From Linyphia triangularis (taxonomy: Eukaryota > Arthropoda > Arachnida > Araneae > Linyphiidae): DNA of 64,000 nucleotides. Below, piece by piece: positions 10,476 through 23,060 of this stretch. Below the pieces are notes generated by a model. It had not been told where the DNA came from and ran no database searches. It saw only the letters and a list, made by a program, of their open reading frames with translations. Location of the stretch: the NCBI GenBank assembly GCA_963978545.1, contig OZ021723.1:100720002-100784001 (forward strand), in the 5' to 3' direction. Numbering within the stretch: position 1 is the stretch's first letter; every line of letters starts with the position of its first letter. Made by a program: the position numbers and the translations under genes.

Positions 10476-10849
10476 TGCGAATCTTCTTGAAACCTCTAGA
10501 GGTCGATATTTGGAGAACTTTCCAGATCGTAGTCGAAAAGTCCCATACATGTACATGGGGACAGAAAATGTCGCCAAATGTCATCAACTTGGCTCTATCT
10601 CGCCAATTTGGCGAGATTCCCATTACCATAGTGTTAAATGCCCTGCCCCTTGAAACTCGCTTACCAGAGTTACCTCTGTAAAACCCGTTATCAAGCATTG
10701 AGATGCTCACTGCAGGGAAGCCAATTTAACGACGAACTATTGCACTGCCTTACTATTTACAAAATTAACACTACAAAATATTTAAAGATATACAAAAATT
10801 CGTAACAATATATATTAGTGCTGGTAAAATAGTACCTTAGACCATAAGG

Positions 10850-11535
10850 AAAACAAAAAAATTGGTTCGTTGATCAAACTTGGCAAAAATGCTCTATATT
10901 TGTCATGAAAATGAATATTCAAATGAGTCCATAAAAATATCTAGCAAAGAAGGGGTTGGGGGGGGGGGGGGCTGATAAATGAATTTTGGAGCAATCTAGG
11001 CATGTGACACATGTTTTTAGAGTACTTTTTTTATGCTGAATCGAATGAAAAAAAGCAAGACGATATATCTAATCTAAAAAAAGTTACAGTTCTTTTTTAT
11101 AAACGAAAACGCATGTAAAATCCAAGGAAAGGTAAAATACATTAAAAAATAAAAAATTGATCCGTTCATGAAACTTTGCAAAAACGTTTTATTTGCAATG
11201 AGTATAAAGAAACAAAGGAGTCCATAAAAATATCTAGCATAGAAGGGTGTTTTTTGAGGAGTGGGAGAGGGGAGGGTTTTTTTTTTAAACTGAAAAGTAA
11301 TTTTTGTATAACCTGGGCATTTCCCCTTACCCTAAAATAGCGAGTCAGAAATGTGACGAAAAGGGTGGGAGGAGGGGGTCAATCAGTGGATACAGATTAT
11401 CTTGAAGTATATTTCTAGAACACTGCATAGATTTTTGATTTTCTTAAAACTTTTTTTAAATATTCGATTTCATCCTGGCTAAGGCACAGGTGTTGCGCCC
11501 CCTCCCCCCTCAGGAAAATCCTAGATCCGCCACTG
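10850..11535. mobile_element. hAT-like remnant with ~297-bp direct repeat
   Basis: The right end reads, in reverse complement, CAGTGGCGGATCTAGGATTT, a hAT-style terminus. Inside, a segment starting TTGGTTCGTTGATCAAAC (about 10861) recurs about 297 bp later as TTGATCCGTTCATGAAAC. Both copies run on to GAGTCCATAAAAATATCTAG and then a G-rich run (14 G at 10958-10971). The left end was not located. Confidence 0.45.
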
Positions 11536-11599
11536 ACCCTATGTGTATATACATATGGGTAATTGAAAGTAAAAAACAAACTTCGTCTTATGTATACAA

Positions 11600-13546
11600 C
11601 TAGCTGAATACCCGTGCTGCGCTACGAAATTTTACCATTAGCATTTTAGCGATCAAAAGACATTCATGTATTCTACACTTCAGACGTTTGCTCCCTTTTC
11701 GATCCCGACAAATTGATTTATCAAAATAGGAACTTTCCTTTGTTGACATTTTAAACGAAATTTATAATTGTGAATAGTAAACTGGAATAGTTTATTGTGT
11801 TTATGTTTGCTCTTAGTTCTAAATTTCAAAGTAGTAGCTGTATTGGAATTAAGTTAATTAGACATTAAGTTAATCCTCGTATAGTTTCAATGTTGCGTCG
11901 TCTTTTCATCCCTTAAAAATTCGTTAATCGATATTGGAATGACTTATTTTTTTAACATTTGCAAAAAAATATCAGAAAAATGACTACATTGGAAGAGGAA
12001 CATTCGGATATCCCTCGTTTGGAACATTTAACCCCTTTTCGACCACTTAAAGTGTGTTAATCGAGATCGGAATAGTTTACTTTTTCTATTTTTACCATTG
12101 TTGATATTTGTGCCGATTTTCAGAGTTGTGACTATGTGGGAAGTAGGATTTTCGAATGTCCCCCGTTTGGAACGTTTGACCCCTTTTCGACCCCTTAAAG
12201 TGTGTTAATCGAGATCGGAATAGTTTACTTTTTCTATTTTTACCATTGTTGATATTTGTGCCGATTTTCAGAGTTGTGACTATGTGGGAAGTAGGATTTT
12301 CGAATGTCCCCCGTTTGGAACGTTTGACCCCTTTTCGACCCCTTAAAGTGTGTTAATCGAGATCGGAATAGTTTACTTTTTCTATTTTTACCATTGTTGA
12401 TATTTGTGCCGATTTTCAGAGTTGTGACTATGTGGGAAGTAGGATTTTCGAATGTCCCCCGTTTGGAACGTTTGACCCCTTTTCGACCCCTTAAAGTGTG
12501 TTAATCGAGATCGGAATAGTTTACTTTTTCTATTTTTACCATTGTTGATATTTGTGCCGATTTTCAGAGTTGTGACTATGTGGGAAGTAGGATTTTCGAA
12601 TGTCCCCCGTTTGGAACGTTTGACCCCTTTTCGACCCCTTAAAGTGTGTTAATCGAGATCGGAATAGTTTACTTTTTCTATTTTTACCATTGTTGATATT
12701 TGTGCCGATTTTCAGAGTTGTGACTATGTGGGAAGTAGGATTTTCGAATGTCCCCCGTTTGGAACGTTTGACCCCTTTTCGACCCCTTAAAGTGTGTTAA
12801 TCGAGATCGGAATAGTTTACTTTTTCTATTTTTACCATTGTTGATAATTGTGCCGATTTTCAGAGTTGTGACTATGTGGGAAGTAGGATTTTCGAATGTC
12901 CCCCGTTTGGAACGTTTGACCCCTTTTCGACCCCTTAAAGTGTGTTAATCGAGATCGGAATAGTTTACTTTTTCTATTTTTACCATTGTTGATATTTGTG
13001 CCGATTTTCAGAGTTGTGACTATGTGGGAAGTAGGATTTTCGAATGTCCCCCGTTTGGAACGTTTGACCCCTTTTCGACCCCTTAAAGTGTGTTAATCGA
13101 GATCGGAATAGTTTACTTTTTCTATTTTTACCATTGTTGATATTTGTGCCGATTTTCAGAGTTGTGACTATGTGGGAAGTAGGATTTTCGAATGTCCCCC
13201 GTTTGGAACGTTTGACCCCTTTTCGACCCCTTAAAGTGTGTTAATCGAGATCGGAATAGTTTACTTTTTCTATTTTTACCATTGTTGATAATTGTGCCGA
13301 TTTTCAGAGTTGTGACTATGTGGGAAGTAGGATTTTCGAATGTCCCCCGTTTGGAACGTTTGACCCCTTTTCGACCCCTTAAAGTGTGTTAATCGAGATC
13401 GGAATAGTTTACTTTTTCTATTTTTACCATTGTTGATATTTGTGCCGATTTTCAGAGTTGTGACTATGTGGGAAGTGGGAGAATTAGTGATGAGTGAGTC
13501 AGTGAGTGAGTGAGTGAGTGAGGGCTTTGCCTTATATATATAGAGA
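11600..13546 (-). mobile_element. Non-autonomous Helitron with internal minisatellite
   Basis: On the minus strand it starts TCTCTATATATATAAGGC just after A and ends ACGGGTATTCAGCTAG just before T. A TC start, CTAG end and A|T insertion without target duplication are Helitron hallmarks. The same ends bound the element at 49618-50816. No Rep/helicase coding sequence is present. The 5' part has a (CTCA)n microsatellite; most of the rest is a 148-bp tandem array. The two Helitrons share non-repeat flanks near the 3' end (11603-12030 against 50440-50816) with very few differences. Confidence 0.88.
12036..13477. repeat. 148-bp minisatellite inside Helitron, ~9.7 units
   Basis: The marker CGTTTGACCCCTTTTCGA recurs at exact 148-bp steps (for example 12173, 12321, 12469). 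Units are almost identical except the leftmost. A TGATAATTG variant occurs at 12842 and again exactly 444 bp (three units) later, at 13286, which suggests a three-unit block was duplicated. The short reading frames over it are products of the repeat. Confidence 0.95.
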
Positions 13547-14189
13547 TTCCAATGTAAATCACTGTCAAATACGATGTTTTCATACGCGCGTTCAAGAAAA
13601 TCATAAAATTTAGACGAATTTACATTGTAGATTTAAATACAACTCTTAAAAATATTAATTTTGTACCATTTGAAAGAAAATGAATAACTCTTTAGATTGC
13701 TGTATTTATTTTTTTCTTTTTGTTGTTGTAAAGAATTTTTATTAGCGTTTGAACTCAAACTAGAAAAGAGAGAATTTTTTGAAAGTATTAAAAAAATACT
13801 TATCTATAAAATATAAAGCCATCATTACGTATAACCATAAAAAAAAAAAAAAAAAAACATTTCACATTTTTTTTATGGTGAAAAAATAATTCGAATATCT
13901 TAAAATTCTTTAGCACAGTATTGTAATTATTTAAATGAAATTCTGATGAATGGAAAATGATTTTCTTCCACAACCATCCACGCAGATTGAAGGTCAAACT
14001 GTCGACCACATGTTTGACCTTCAGTAGTGACCTTAGACATGGACAAAGATGCCGAGGAGTTGAGTTGTGTCGATAAAAAGTATCAACTAGAAAGGAGGTG
14101 AACAAATAAACAGGATGTCGCCAATCATAAATTTAGTCGGAAAGAAAGTTAGGGGGGGGGGGGGGGTCATGAAGGATGAAGAGTGGTTT
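13547..14189. other. AT-rich spacer
   Basis: Contains an A run near 13840-13857 facing T runs, a palindromic AAGGTCAAAC/GTTTGACCTT pair (about 13989 and 14010) and a 15-G tract (14152-14166). No gene was recognised. Confidence 0.5.
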
Positions 14190-14480
14190 TATGACGCTCT
14201 TGGTCAGACAAAGATCAGATTTCGCACCTAAGTTCCCTTCAGAAAGAGAGATAAGATAAGGCCCGAGGATGGACCACAGGCCAACACTCCACAGGTCATT
14301 AGAACAGAATTGGTGGTGCGAGATTTTAAGTTCAGAAACGAAGGATGCGGATAAATGGTACCTAAATTAAGTCTAAAAAAGATAGGACAGGAGGAAGGCC
14401 CTACCTTACCAATACCTAAATTACGTACTGCAACATTTTTTTTTTATACCACCCTTCTTCCAGTTACGTTTGATTCACTC
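14190..14480. repeat. Dispersed repeat of unknown class, copy 2
   Basis: Shares AGAGATAAGATAAGGCC, GAAACGAAGGATGCGGATA and AATTACGTAC followed by a T run with 7480-7880, in the same order and strand. Confidence 0.5.
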
Positions 14481-14574
14481 CCTTGCCTGAAATAACATCC
14501 TCCCCGTATTTAAAATTACTTACCCCCCCCCCCCCTACTTAATCACTTAAAATTTATTCAGTAATCAGATCATC

Positions 14575-15400
14575 TGATGGTTATGTGGTTAGTTCTTTCC
14601 TGCCAAGGTATCCAAGTTTTGGTTAGATGTTTCTTTATGATTCAATTGTAATAATCATTTAACTGTAGGTTCTAAAGGTCGGCGATGTATCGATACGACA
14701 ATATTTTTATCGATATTTTAAAAAATATATCGATAGTAAAAATATCTATACAAGTTACCGATATATTGATATTTTCAAACATTTTTAGTTTTTTGATGAT
14801 CGTTTTGTAGTTCCATGTGTTTTTTCGATTTTCTTTATTCCCTTTTCAAAAACTTCATAACTAAAGTTTGGACTTGGCTGAGAGACATTTGAAATGGCAC
14901 CCTAACCAAAAAGAAAGCACGATGTAATGGAAAGATAAGATCATTTATTAGTAGTCATTAACGTAGCGCCGTTTCTGTTGCCAGCGTGTGCCTGGAATTT
15001 GCATCTAATTTTAAATATTAAAAACATCTCTATCAGCAAAATATGCGATAAACTACTTTTCAAAATTTCTTCTTTGGAATTTATGCATTGACATCCAAAT
15101 GTATTTTATTTATTCCGATTAATATAACTTATTTATTAAAACAATTTTTATAATTTATTTATTAAAACGATTTTGGCATGAATTCATGAACAGTAGAAAA
15201 TTGTCCCGAAAACCTTCGTATCTGGCAAAATTGAAAATCAAATAAAAAATCTCGTATTGATGTATCGATATTTTTTTCTCAGCAACGATATAGTATCGAT
15301 ATTTATTTTGATCGATATTTCCGACCTCTTATAGGTTCCGATCTGTTATTAAAATAGGTTGTTGAAGGAATCTAATCCGTGAGTGAAACTTGAGTTGACC
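14575..15400 (+). mobile_element. SINE family B relic split by a hAT-like element
   Basis: The decayed B head (TGATGGTTATGTGGTTAG) and body (TAACTGTAGGTTCT) run to 14673. The body and tail resume at 15332 (TAGGTTCC...ATAGGTTGTTGA). The B box is degraded, so this is an old copy. Confidence 0.55.
14674..15331. mobile_element. hAT-like element with ATCGATA-rich ends
   Basis: The ends AAAGGTCGGCGATGTATCGA and, in reverse complement, AAGAGGTCGGAAATATCGAT face each other. They are flanked by 8-bp TAGGTTCT/TAGGTTCC (14666-14673, 15332-15339; one mismatch). Both subterminal regions are rich in TATCGATA. At 658 bp with no frame it is non-autonomous. The 8-bp duplication inside an otherwise continuous SINE supports hAT. 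Confidence 0.65.
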
Positions 15401-15497
15401 TCCAGGGGTGTACTGGCCATAAAATTATCCAGTGGCGGCAGGCCCTGATCAACGCCTAGGCCCACAAGGCTCGGGACTTGGGCCCATGATTTTAGGG

Positions 15498-17275
15498 GGA
15501 TCCGGACAACTCGACCCCGGTCATCTCGACCCCGGACATCTCATCCCCCGGACAACTCACCACAGGACATCTCGCCACCGGACAAGTCACCCCCAATGAA
15601 AGGGGGGGAACGTTAGGGAGGTGCATAGTTGAATAGTGGAACTTGCGTACATATTTAAGAAGGCACAACCACAACATAGTAGATGCCTTGCCCCGACTCC
15701 CCACCACCACTGTTGATGTCGAAAATATATAGACACTTCGTACATTTGGTACGGGAAGACTGATGCATGTGTAAGATGAATGTCAGGCACGAATCTAGAG
15801 ATATATATTGGGGAGGAGAAGGGGGGGGGGGCGTATTGCTTATATGTGAGGAAGGTTTTTATTAATATTTTTAATAACTAATGGAGTATGGTCTAATAAA
15901 TATGGAATTATTATATTTCGAGGATTTTTTTTTTTTTTTTTTTTGACGTAGATGAAGACATTTTATAGAATCGAGAATATATAGACATGAGTGAATTATA
16001 ACATTTCGTAAATCTGATATGATGCAAAGCAAGTTGATGTATGTGTAAGATGATTGTCAGGCGCGGATCTAGAGAGATATAGTAGGTGAGGGGTGTGTAT
16101 TGCGTACATATGGGGTAAGTTTTTATTAATATTTTTTATTACTAATGAGTAATTAAATTATGGAATTTTTATATTTCGAATTTATTTTCCTTTTTGACGC
16201 AGATGAAAAGACATTTTATAGTATCGAGAATATATAGACGCATCGTATATTAGATAGGATAAAGGGTAAGAGTGATGTGTCAGATTACTGTCATGCGTGG
16301 ATCTAGAGAGGCGAGGGTTCGTATTGCGTACATATGGTCAAACTTTTTATTAATATCTTTAATAAGTAATAAGTTATTAAAATATGGAATTTTTATATTT
16401 CGGATGTTTTTTTCTTTTTTGGAGTAGAGATATTTCTTTTTGACGAAAGAGATTTAATAGTATCGAGAATATATAGACATTTCGAATATAAGACATGATG
16501 CAGGGTAAGACTGATGTGTCAGATAATTGTCAGGCGCGGATCTAGAGATATATATTAGGAGACGCGGGGATGCGCGTTGTGTACATATGGGGAAAGTTTT
16601 TATTAATATCTTTAATAAGTAATGAGTTATTAAAATATGGAGTTTTTATACTTCGATTTTATTTTTTTCCCCTTTTTGACGTAGATGAAAGAAAATAGTA
16701 TCGAGAATATATAAACACTTCGTATATATTTGATATGATGCCAGATAAGACTGATGTATGTGTCAGATGATTGTAAGGCAAGGATCTAGAGGTATATTTT
16801 AGGAGAGGCGGGTTCGTGTTGAGTACATGTGTGGAAACTTTTTATTAATATCATTTATAAGTAATTAGTTATTAAAATATGGAGTTTTTGTATTTCGGAG
16901 TTTTTTCCTTCTTTTTTTTTATGTGGATGAAAAGACATTTAATAGTATCGAAAATATATGGACATGAGTTTGTTATGCCACTTCGAATATTTCATATAGA
17001 CAATACTGATGTATGTTTAAGATTATGTGCACACTATGACCAGGCAAGAATCTAGGGAGGTTTTATTAAAAGGAATATGCGAATTGATCACATGTAGCGT
17101 ACATTAAAAGTTAAGAGGGGTCGGAAGGCAATTTTTTTTCTCGGAACCCATTTTGAAGTTTTTAGCACATCACAATATTTGAAATGTTATCTACAAAATG
17201 GTTTAACTTGGTGGTCAATGCGCACATCCGAAGTACTTTCAAATATTTTTTTGAAACAATAACATCACTGAAAAA
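15498..17275. repeat. Left arm of foldback 2
   Basis: Six 15-16 bp terminal units, then six ~245-bp satellite units, matching 3672-5460 almost base for base. Differences are mostly homopolymer length, single substitutions and a short deletion near 16937. The match stops at AACAATAACATCA (17258-17270), where foldback 1 jumps to its right arm. Confidence 0.85.
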
Positions 17276-18017
17276 AAAAGCCCGTCTGCTTTGTACTTTA
17301 AACGCTGTTTTCTCAAAATGCTGTTTTTTCATACCAATGTACCTTTTCCTCAGGATCTACTCGATATTTTGCTTTTAAATCTTTTTTCCTGGTACATATT
17401 GTATTTTTATACAAACAGACATATGCTTTTACAGAAATGTTGATTAGATTTTTTTTTAAAAAATCCTAACCATGTTGGGTTTTTTTGGAAAATTTTATTA
17501 AAAAAATTACAAAACACCATAAATCCTAAACAAAACTTTTTTTTGTTTTACAAGAGGATATCTTAGTCCATGTCAAAGTGTTTTAATATTGGCTGTACAA
17601 AATCTTAAGCTGATGCTACGAGTAATTCTGAGTAAAGGTACATAAAAAAGGCCTTTTTAAGATGGGCTAAATAAAGCCTTCCGACCCCCATTAAGAACTT
17701 TTAGAAATGGTGTAGCACTAACGTACACGTCTATCATCGATTTTAAAGTAGAAATTGCATAACTCCTATGGGATTCAATCATGAGGCTAATTGCATGCTA
17801 GGCACACAATGTTGTTAATAAAAGCTTTGAAAGTTTCATCATTGACGACGTTTTCTCGCCAACGTGGTATGTTGACAAAATTATAAATTGTTTTTGGTAT
17901 TCGGCGACATGATTTAAAATCGCAATGAGGAAAGGTTACTGCGTTTTCATTCTATAGCGAGAAATGGAATATTTAGCCAGTTTCATTTCAACCCTTTCAA
18001 CTCCTTCGGTTTTTAGC

Positions 18018-18190
18018 TTAGTTGATGGCTGTATTGTTAGCGATCTGGCCTTGCATGCCAAAGGTGTCGAGTTCGAATCACAGGTTAGGCACATATGCTC
18101 TTTTTGGCTTGGATTCTACTTTAAGCTGTAGTTGTCGCTTGATGAGCCGTCATTGTGCATAAAAATAGATCGTTAAGCGTAAAAAACAAC
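18018..18190 (+). mobile_element. SINE family B within foldback 2
   Basis: Head TTGATGGCTGTATTGTTAGCG, B box AGTTCGAATCAC, then the body GATGAGCCGTCATTGTGCAT and ATAGATCGTTAAGCG. It is diverged from the other B copies. Its head is duplicated inverted at 21388-21410. Confidence 0.7.
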
Positions 18191-21100
18191 ATCCTGTTTT
18201 TTCTCTTTTCTTTCAGATAACAGTAACACAAAATTAATATGAGTTAATTAAGTATTCAATCAATATTAACTTATTAAAACTGCAAAGATATATTTCCTTT
18301 TTTTTTTTCCTAATGGTAAATGTTTTGAAATTTAGATAACTTAAATAACAGCATATAATATTAAGAAAGTTTTTTGTTATTAAGTAAAAGTGACTAAGTG
18401 AAGAATACATCATTAGATGCTGCTTCTGCATGCGTTAGTCGCAAATCGAAAAAAAAAATGCTTTTGAAACATCGAAAAATAAAACAAATTTATTTAACAA
18501 AAGTTCATTTTTTAATACAAAAACACATCACGAATATAAAATATTTCAGTATTATGAATCATTATTTACAGTAGTTCCCATAATTTTTCGAATGATGAAA
18601 ACTCAATAATATAAATTGGTTAAGAAATTAATTTCTAAATGGTACATTTTATAAATTTTTATTTTTATTTTTTCATGGTTACTTTATGAAAATGTGAGAA
18701 AAAGCTATTTTATCTAGAAATTTAAATAAAGATACAAACATGAAGAATGATTGTCAAATGGAAGTGTATTTAAAAATAATATTAATAGATTTTTCATTGC
18801 CTAAAAAGTGTGTTTATATCTTTATTATTAAATTAAACAGTTTCGAAATTCAGATTTCTACCTACTAAAAAATATATAACTGCTGTACAAGATGGATTTT
18901 GAAAGTTAAAATTTAAAAAATAATAACTTAATCAAGCATTTAAGGGGAGACAAAAGTCTTAGATAACCAGATCAATCGTATTTTTATACAACTTCCTATT
19001 GCTCTAAATTATTTAAAATGCAATATTTTTAATTTATTTTTTGACACAGTTAATAATAACGTATTTATTATGATTATTACTCTGATAATTTTTAAAAATT
19101 TAATTTATACTTTATGTATTATGTCTATATTTGAGACTTTGAATTTTAAAATTATTATAAGGCAACCTTTGGTTAGATACACTTTTCAGAGTAAACATAC
19201 AATAAATTTATATAAAAATATCACCAAATGCAAATAAACTCTCTATTTCAAACAATTGACCATTTCTTTTACCTAATATGCATTTAAAATTATTTTTTAA
19301 AAAATAATATACTTCGCGCATTCAAAAGTTGCCATTTTTCACAACATAAAATATTTATTTTTCCTAATTTAAGAAATATTTTAGCCTCACTAGATAGTTC
19401 TTGTGCGTTTTCATTATCACGGAAAAAAGATTTAAATATTTATTTCAGAAGGAGGGTTTGCAGAGTTTCCATTTGCAGCCTAAATGTTTTTTACAAGTAA
19501 TATAAATTACTTTCAACAGACTTTTTAACATTTAACTATGCATTATTTTTAAGGGTTGAAAGTTTGAGTTTAAAAAAGTATCTGGCATATTTTTTATTTC
19601 TTATCCCCCTTTTTTTTTTATCTTTTCTCTACTCCATAATTGGGCAACTATTTGAGCAAAATGCATAACTTAATAATAGTAACTGCTAACTTCACTTTGA
19701 GTAATATACATAGCTTCGTTATGCATATTATGTGCATTTGCTCATTCGACTGTTTTTTTTTTTTCTTGTTTTTTTTTTTTCCCCACACTATTTTGTGCGA
19801 ATATCCATCTTGTACATCTTACTGTTGAATAAATCCCTTCAGGCCTTCAGCTGTAAGTGAAAAGGTAGATCAAGAATTTGGCGCCAGTCCCCCCCATGGT
19901 GTTAATTGATGGACTATCACGTTTGAAGGGGGTCTTTTTTTTTTTTTTACACAAGGGCTTCGGAATAAAATGTCAAGCTGTATGTGCCTGCAGCTAATAG
20001 GGTGGGGGAAAATACAAAAGAATCCCTGATGAGGGTAAATGATTTTCGGTAACTACTCTCTACCAAGGAGAGGCATTCACTGCTATTTTGTATCCTTAGG
20101 GTTAAGTTGGTGGACATGTGCGAAAACACATGGAAAAACAAACTAGTTTTTTTCTGAGAAAAGAAAACCACATTTTCTGTGCAGTGGTGTCCATTGTCGG
20201 GCGACAATGAACTATTAATGTTGTAAAATCTACTTTGTAGTTGGAATTTTTATTAGAGTATAAAATTGGAAATAATTAGATTCTAAAAAATGCTGTTTCA
20301 ATTCAGATTTGACTACCAAATGGAAGATATTGATTAACACAAAATATATAAAGTAAAATAAAGCAAATTTAAATAATTATATATACAAAGAAAGGAGTGG
20401 AGAATAACTTTTGACAATATTACCGTCAAATATAATGTAGTAACATTAAAAGTTCAAAATGTCGGCGTAGGAGTCATAAAAGATCGACTTTCTAAGAAGT
20501 GTGTGCAAAGACTAAAGGTTTAGAAATAACTTTTAGAACTTTCCATTGAACATGGCGTCTCTAAAATTGAAACACTTATAAGTAGGAACTATTTTTTTAA
20601 TCGATATCTATATAGAACCATTTCATGTGTAATTCATGCAAAAGGATAAATAATATAATCATCAGTGTAATAATACTATGAAACAGTAGACTCGGCTTTC
20701 ATAACATAATTATTTATTGAGAAGTTTATATAGAAGCATAGAAAAACATTATAATTTTTCTATCAAATTCTAGTTATTAAAACTTACAATGATGAAAAAG
20801 TAATCTAAGATGTGGGGAAGAATTTATTTTAGTAATTAAGAAATGTTAACTGAAAACTTTGGAAGTCTTACATTTACTGTAGATATATGTAGAATCACAT
20901 CACTGAAGATTGAGTGGGTAGATAAAGAAATTTGTATTAAATGGAAATAAAACTGTTTATCAATACAACTTTAGTTTTAGTTGAAGACCTGTTGTTCATT
21001 ATAAGTACCAACATATCCGTATAAACATGCCAGAATAAAATCTTATAAATATTTCATTTTTTAAAATTGCTATTTTTATATTTAGCATTTCTGTCTTATA

Positions 21101-21387
21101 TTTTTGTTTAAAATCTGACAAAATCCTTTAAAAGTCAAAAACTAAGAACAGAAGCAGATGTATGAATTATGTTTGAAAAACCCATTTTAGTCAGGTTACT
21201 TAAGATACAATGGGTTGTCCATTGTCGGACAACTCTTTTTCAGTACCCGCTTTGTATGTTTAACTGTGCTGAACTTCACACCAGTTACGATAAAAGGAAT
21301 TGTGCCCGAGAAGGTGTTGGAATGCCTGAGAAGAAAAGGATTTAGTACTCTTTTAAACACATTGCATGAGCTTTTGCGTTAACCTAT
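18191..21387. other. Central AT-rich core of foldback 2
   Basis: Strongly AT-rich throughout, with T runs near 19612, 19750 and 19935. No reading frame resembles a transposase, and no internal transposon with target duplications was found. A short inverted GTCGGGCGAC lies near 20196. This is the segment missing from foldback 1. Confidence 0.6.
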
Positions 21388-23060
21388 GGCATGCAAGAAC
21401 GTCAACAACACAGCCATCAACTAGGCTGAAAATAAAAGGAATTGAAAGGATTGAAACGAAAATGGCTAAATATTCTCATTATAGTATGAAAACGCCATAA
21501 CCTTTCCTCATTGCGATTTTTAACCATGCCATCGAATACCAAAAACTATTTATTATTTTTTCAACATACATACCGCGTTGGCGAGAAAACGTCATCGATG
21601 GTAAAAATTTCAAAGCTCTTACTGACCATGTAGTGTGCCTAGCGTGCAATTAGTCTCACGATTGAATCCCGTTGGCGTTATGCAATACCCAATTTAAAAT
21701 CGATGATAGGCTTGTAAAAGTTAGTGCATCGCCATTTTTTAATTCACGTGAGCAGCTCGCATATTCTTCCTAATAAATCCTCCCAAGATCCTTGCCTGGT
21801 TATACCTAACTGGATCCTTGAAGTGTCATAACTCACTCATGTCTATATATTCTCGATACTATAAAATGTCTTTTCCTCTAAGTCAAAAAGGGAAAAAAAT
21901 CTTCGAAATATAAAAATTTCATAATTTAAATACTAATTATAATAAAAAATATTAATAAAAACTTACCCCATACGTACGCAATACGCGCCCCTCCCCTACT
22001 ATATCTCTCTAGATCCGCGCCTGACAATCATCTTACACATACATCAACTTGCTTTGCATTATATCAGAATTACGAAATGTTATAACTCACTCATGTCTAT
22101 ATATTCTCGATTCTATAAAATGTCTTTTCTACGTTCCAAAGAGAAAAAGAAATATCCGGAATATAAAAATTCCATAATTTAATGACTTATTATTTATTAA
22201 AGATATTAATAAAAACTTTCCCCATATGTACGCAACATGCACCCCCGCCTCTCCTAATATATATCTCTAGATCCGCGCCTGACAACCACCTGACAAATCA
22301 CTCTTACCCAGCATCATATCAAATATACAAAGTGTTTATATATTCTCGATACTACCAAATCTCTTTCGTCAAAAAGAAACATCTATACGTCAAGAAAGAA
22401 AAAAAAATCCGAAATATAACAATTCCAAATTTTAATAACTTGTTAAAGATATTAATAAAAACTTTCCCCATATGCAACACGCACCTCCGTCTCTCCTAAT
22501 ATATATCTCTAGATCCGTGGCTGATAACCATCTGACACATCAGTGTTACCCTGCATAATATTAAATATACGAAGTGTCTATATATTCTCGATACTATTAC
22601 ATCTCTTTCGTCAAAAAGAAACGTCTCTACGCCGAGAAGGGGGGGGGGGGGGAAGGGGGAAAAAAATCCGAAGTATAACAATTCCATATTTTAATAACTC
22701 ATATATTATTAAAAATATTAATACCTTGAACTAACATTAATTTAATCAAGACTGTAATAAAATATTTCGTTAATATTTAAATAACACTAACAATGTTCAG
22801 CAGGGAGGAGGGGTTAAAAGATAACTTCAATGCTGTGCCTTCTTGAATACGTACGCAAGTCCCACCATTCAGCTTCGACAGTTCCTCGTAAGAAAATCGT
22901 TTTCCCCCTAACAACACCCTCGATCCGCGCTTTCTTGGTGGTGACTTGTCCGGTGGCGAGATGTCCGGTGGTGAGATGTCCGGGGGATGAGATGTCCGGG
23001 GTCGAGTTGTCCGGTGGCGACTTGTCCGAGGGATGAGATGTCCGGCATCCGATTTTAGGG

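Larger units (their letters stand above)
17707..21738. repeat. Inner inverted repeat of foldback 2
   Basis: About 350 bp at 17707-18060 and 21388-21738 are reverse complements with scattered mismatches. Shared blocks include AAATCGATGATAG, TTTTCTCGCCAACG and AGTTGATGGCTGT. Both arms include the head of a family-B SINE. The right copy breaks off inside the SINE near 21388. Confidence 0.75.
15498..23050. mobile_element. Foldback transposon 2, MULE-like, 7.55 kb
   Basis: Terminal repeats GGATCCGGACA and (reverse complement) GGATGCCGGACA are flanked by a perfect 10-bp duplication GATTTTAGGG (15488-15497, 23051-23060). The left arm is near-identical to foldback 1. The right arm holds the inverted satellite units and seven terminal repeats. 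Between the arms lies about 4.5 kb of AT-rich DNA with no frame above 86 codons, so no transposase; its partner must be encoded elsewhere. A second inverted pair (17707-18060 against 21388-21738) extends the fold inward. Confidence 0.88.

Noticed and set aside
12036..13477. CRISPR-like regular direct repeats
   Set aside because: The 148-bp units are contiguous with no unique spacers and lie in a Helitron of a eukaryotic genome.
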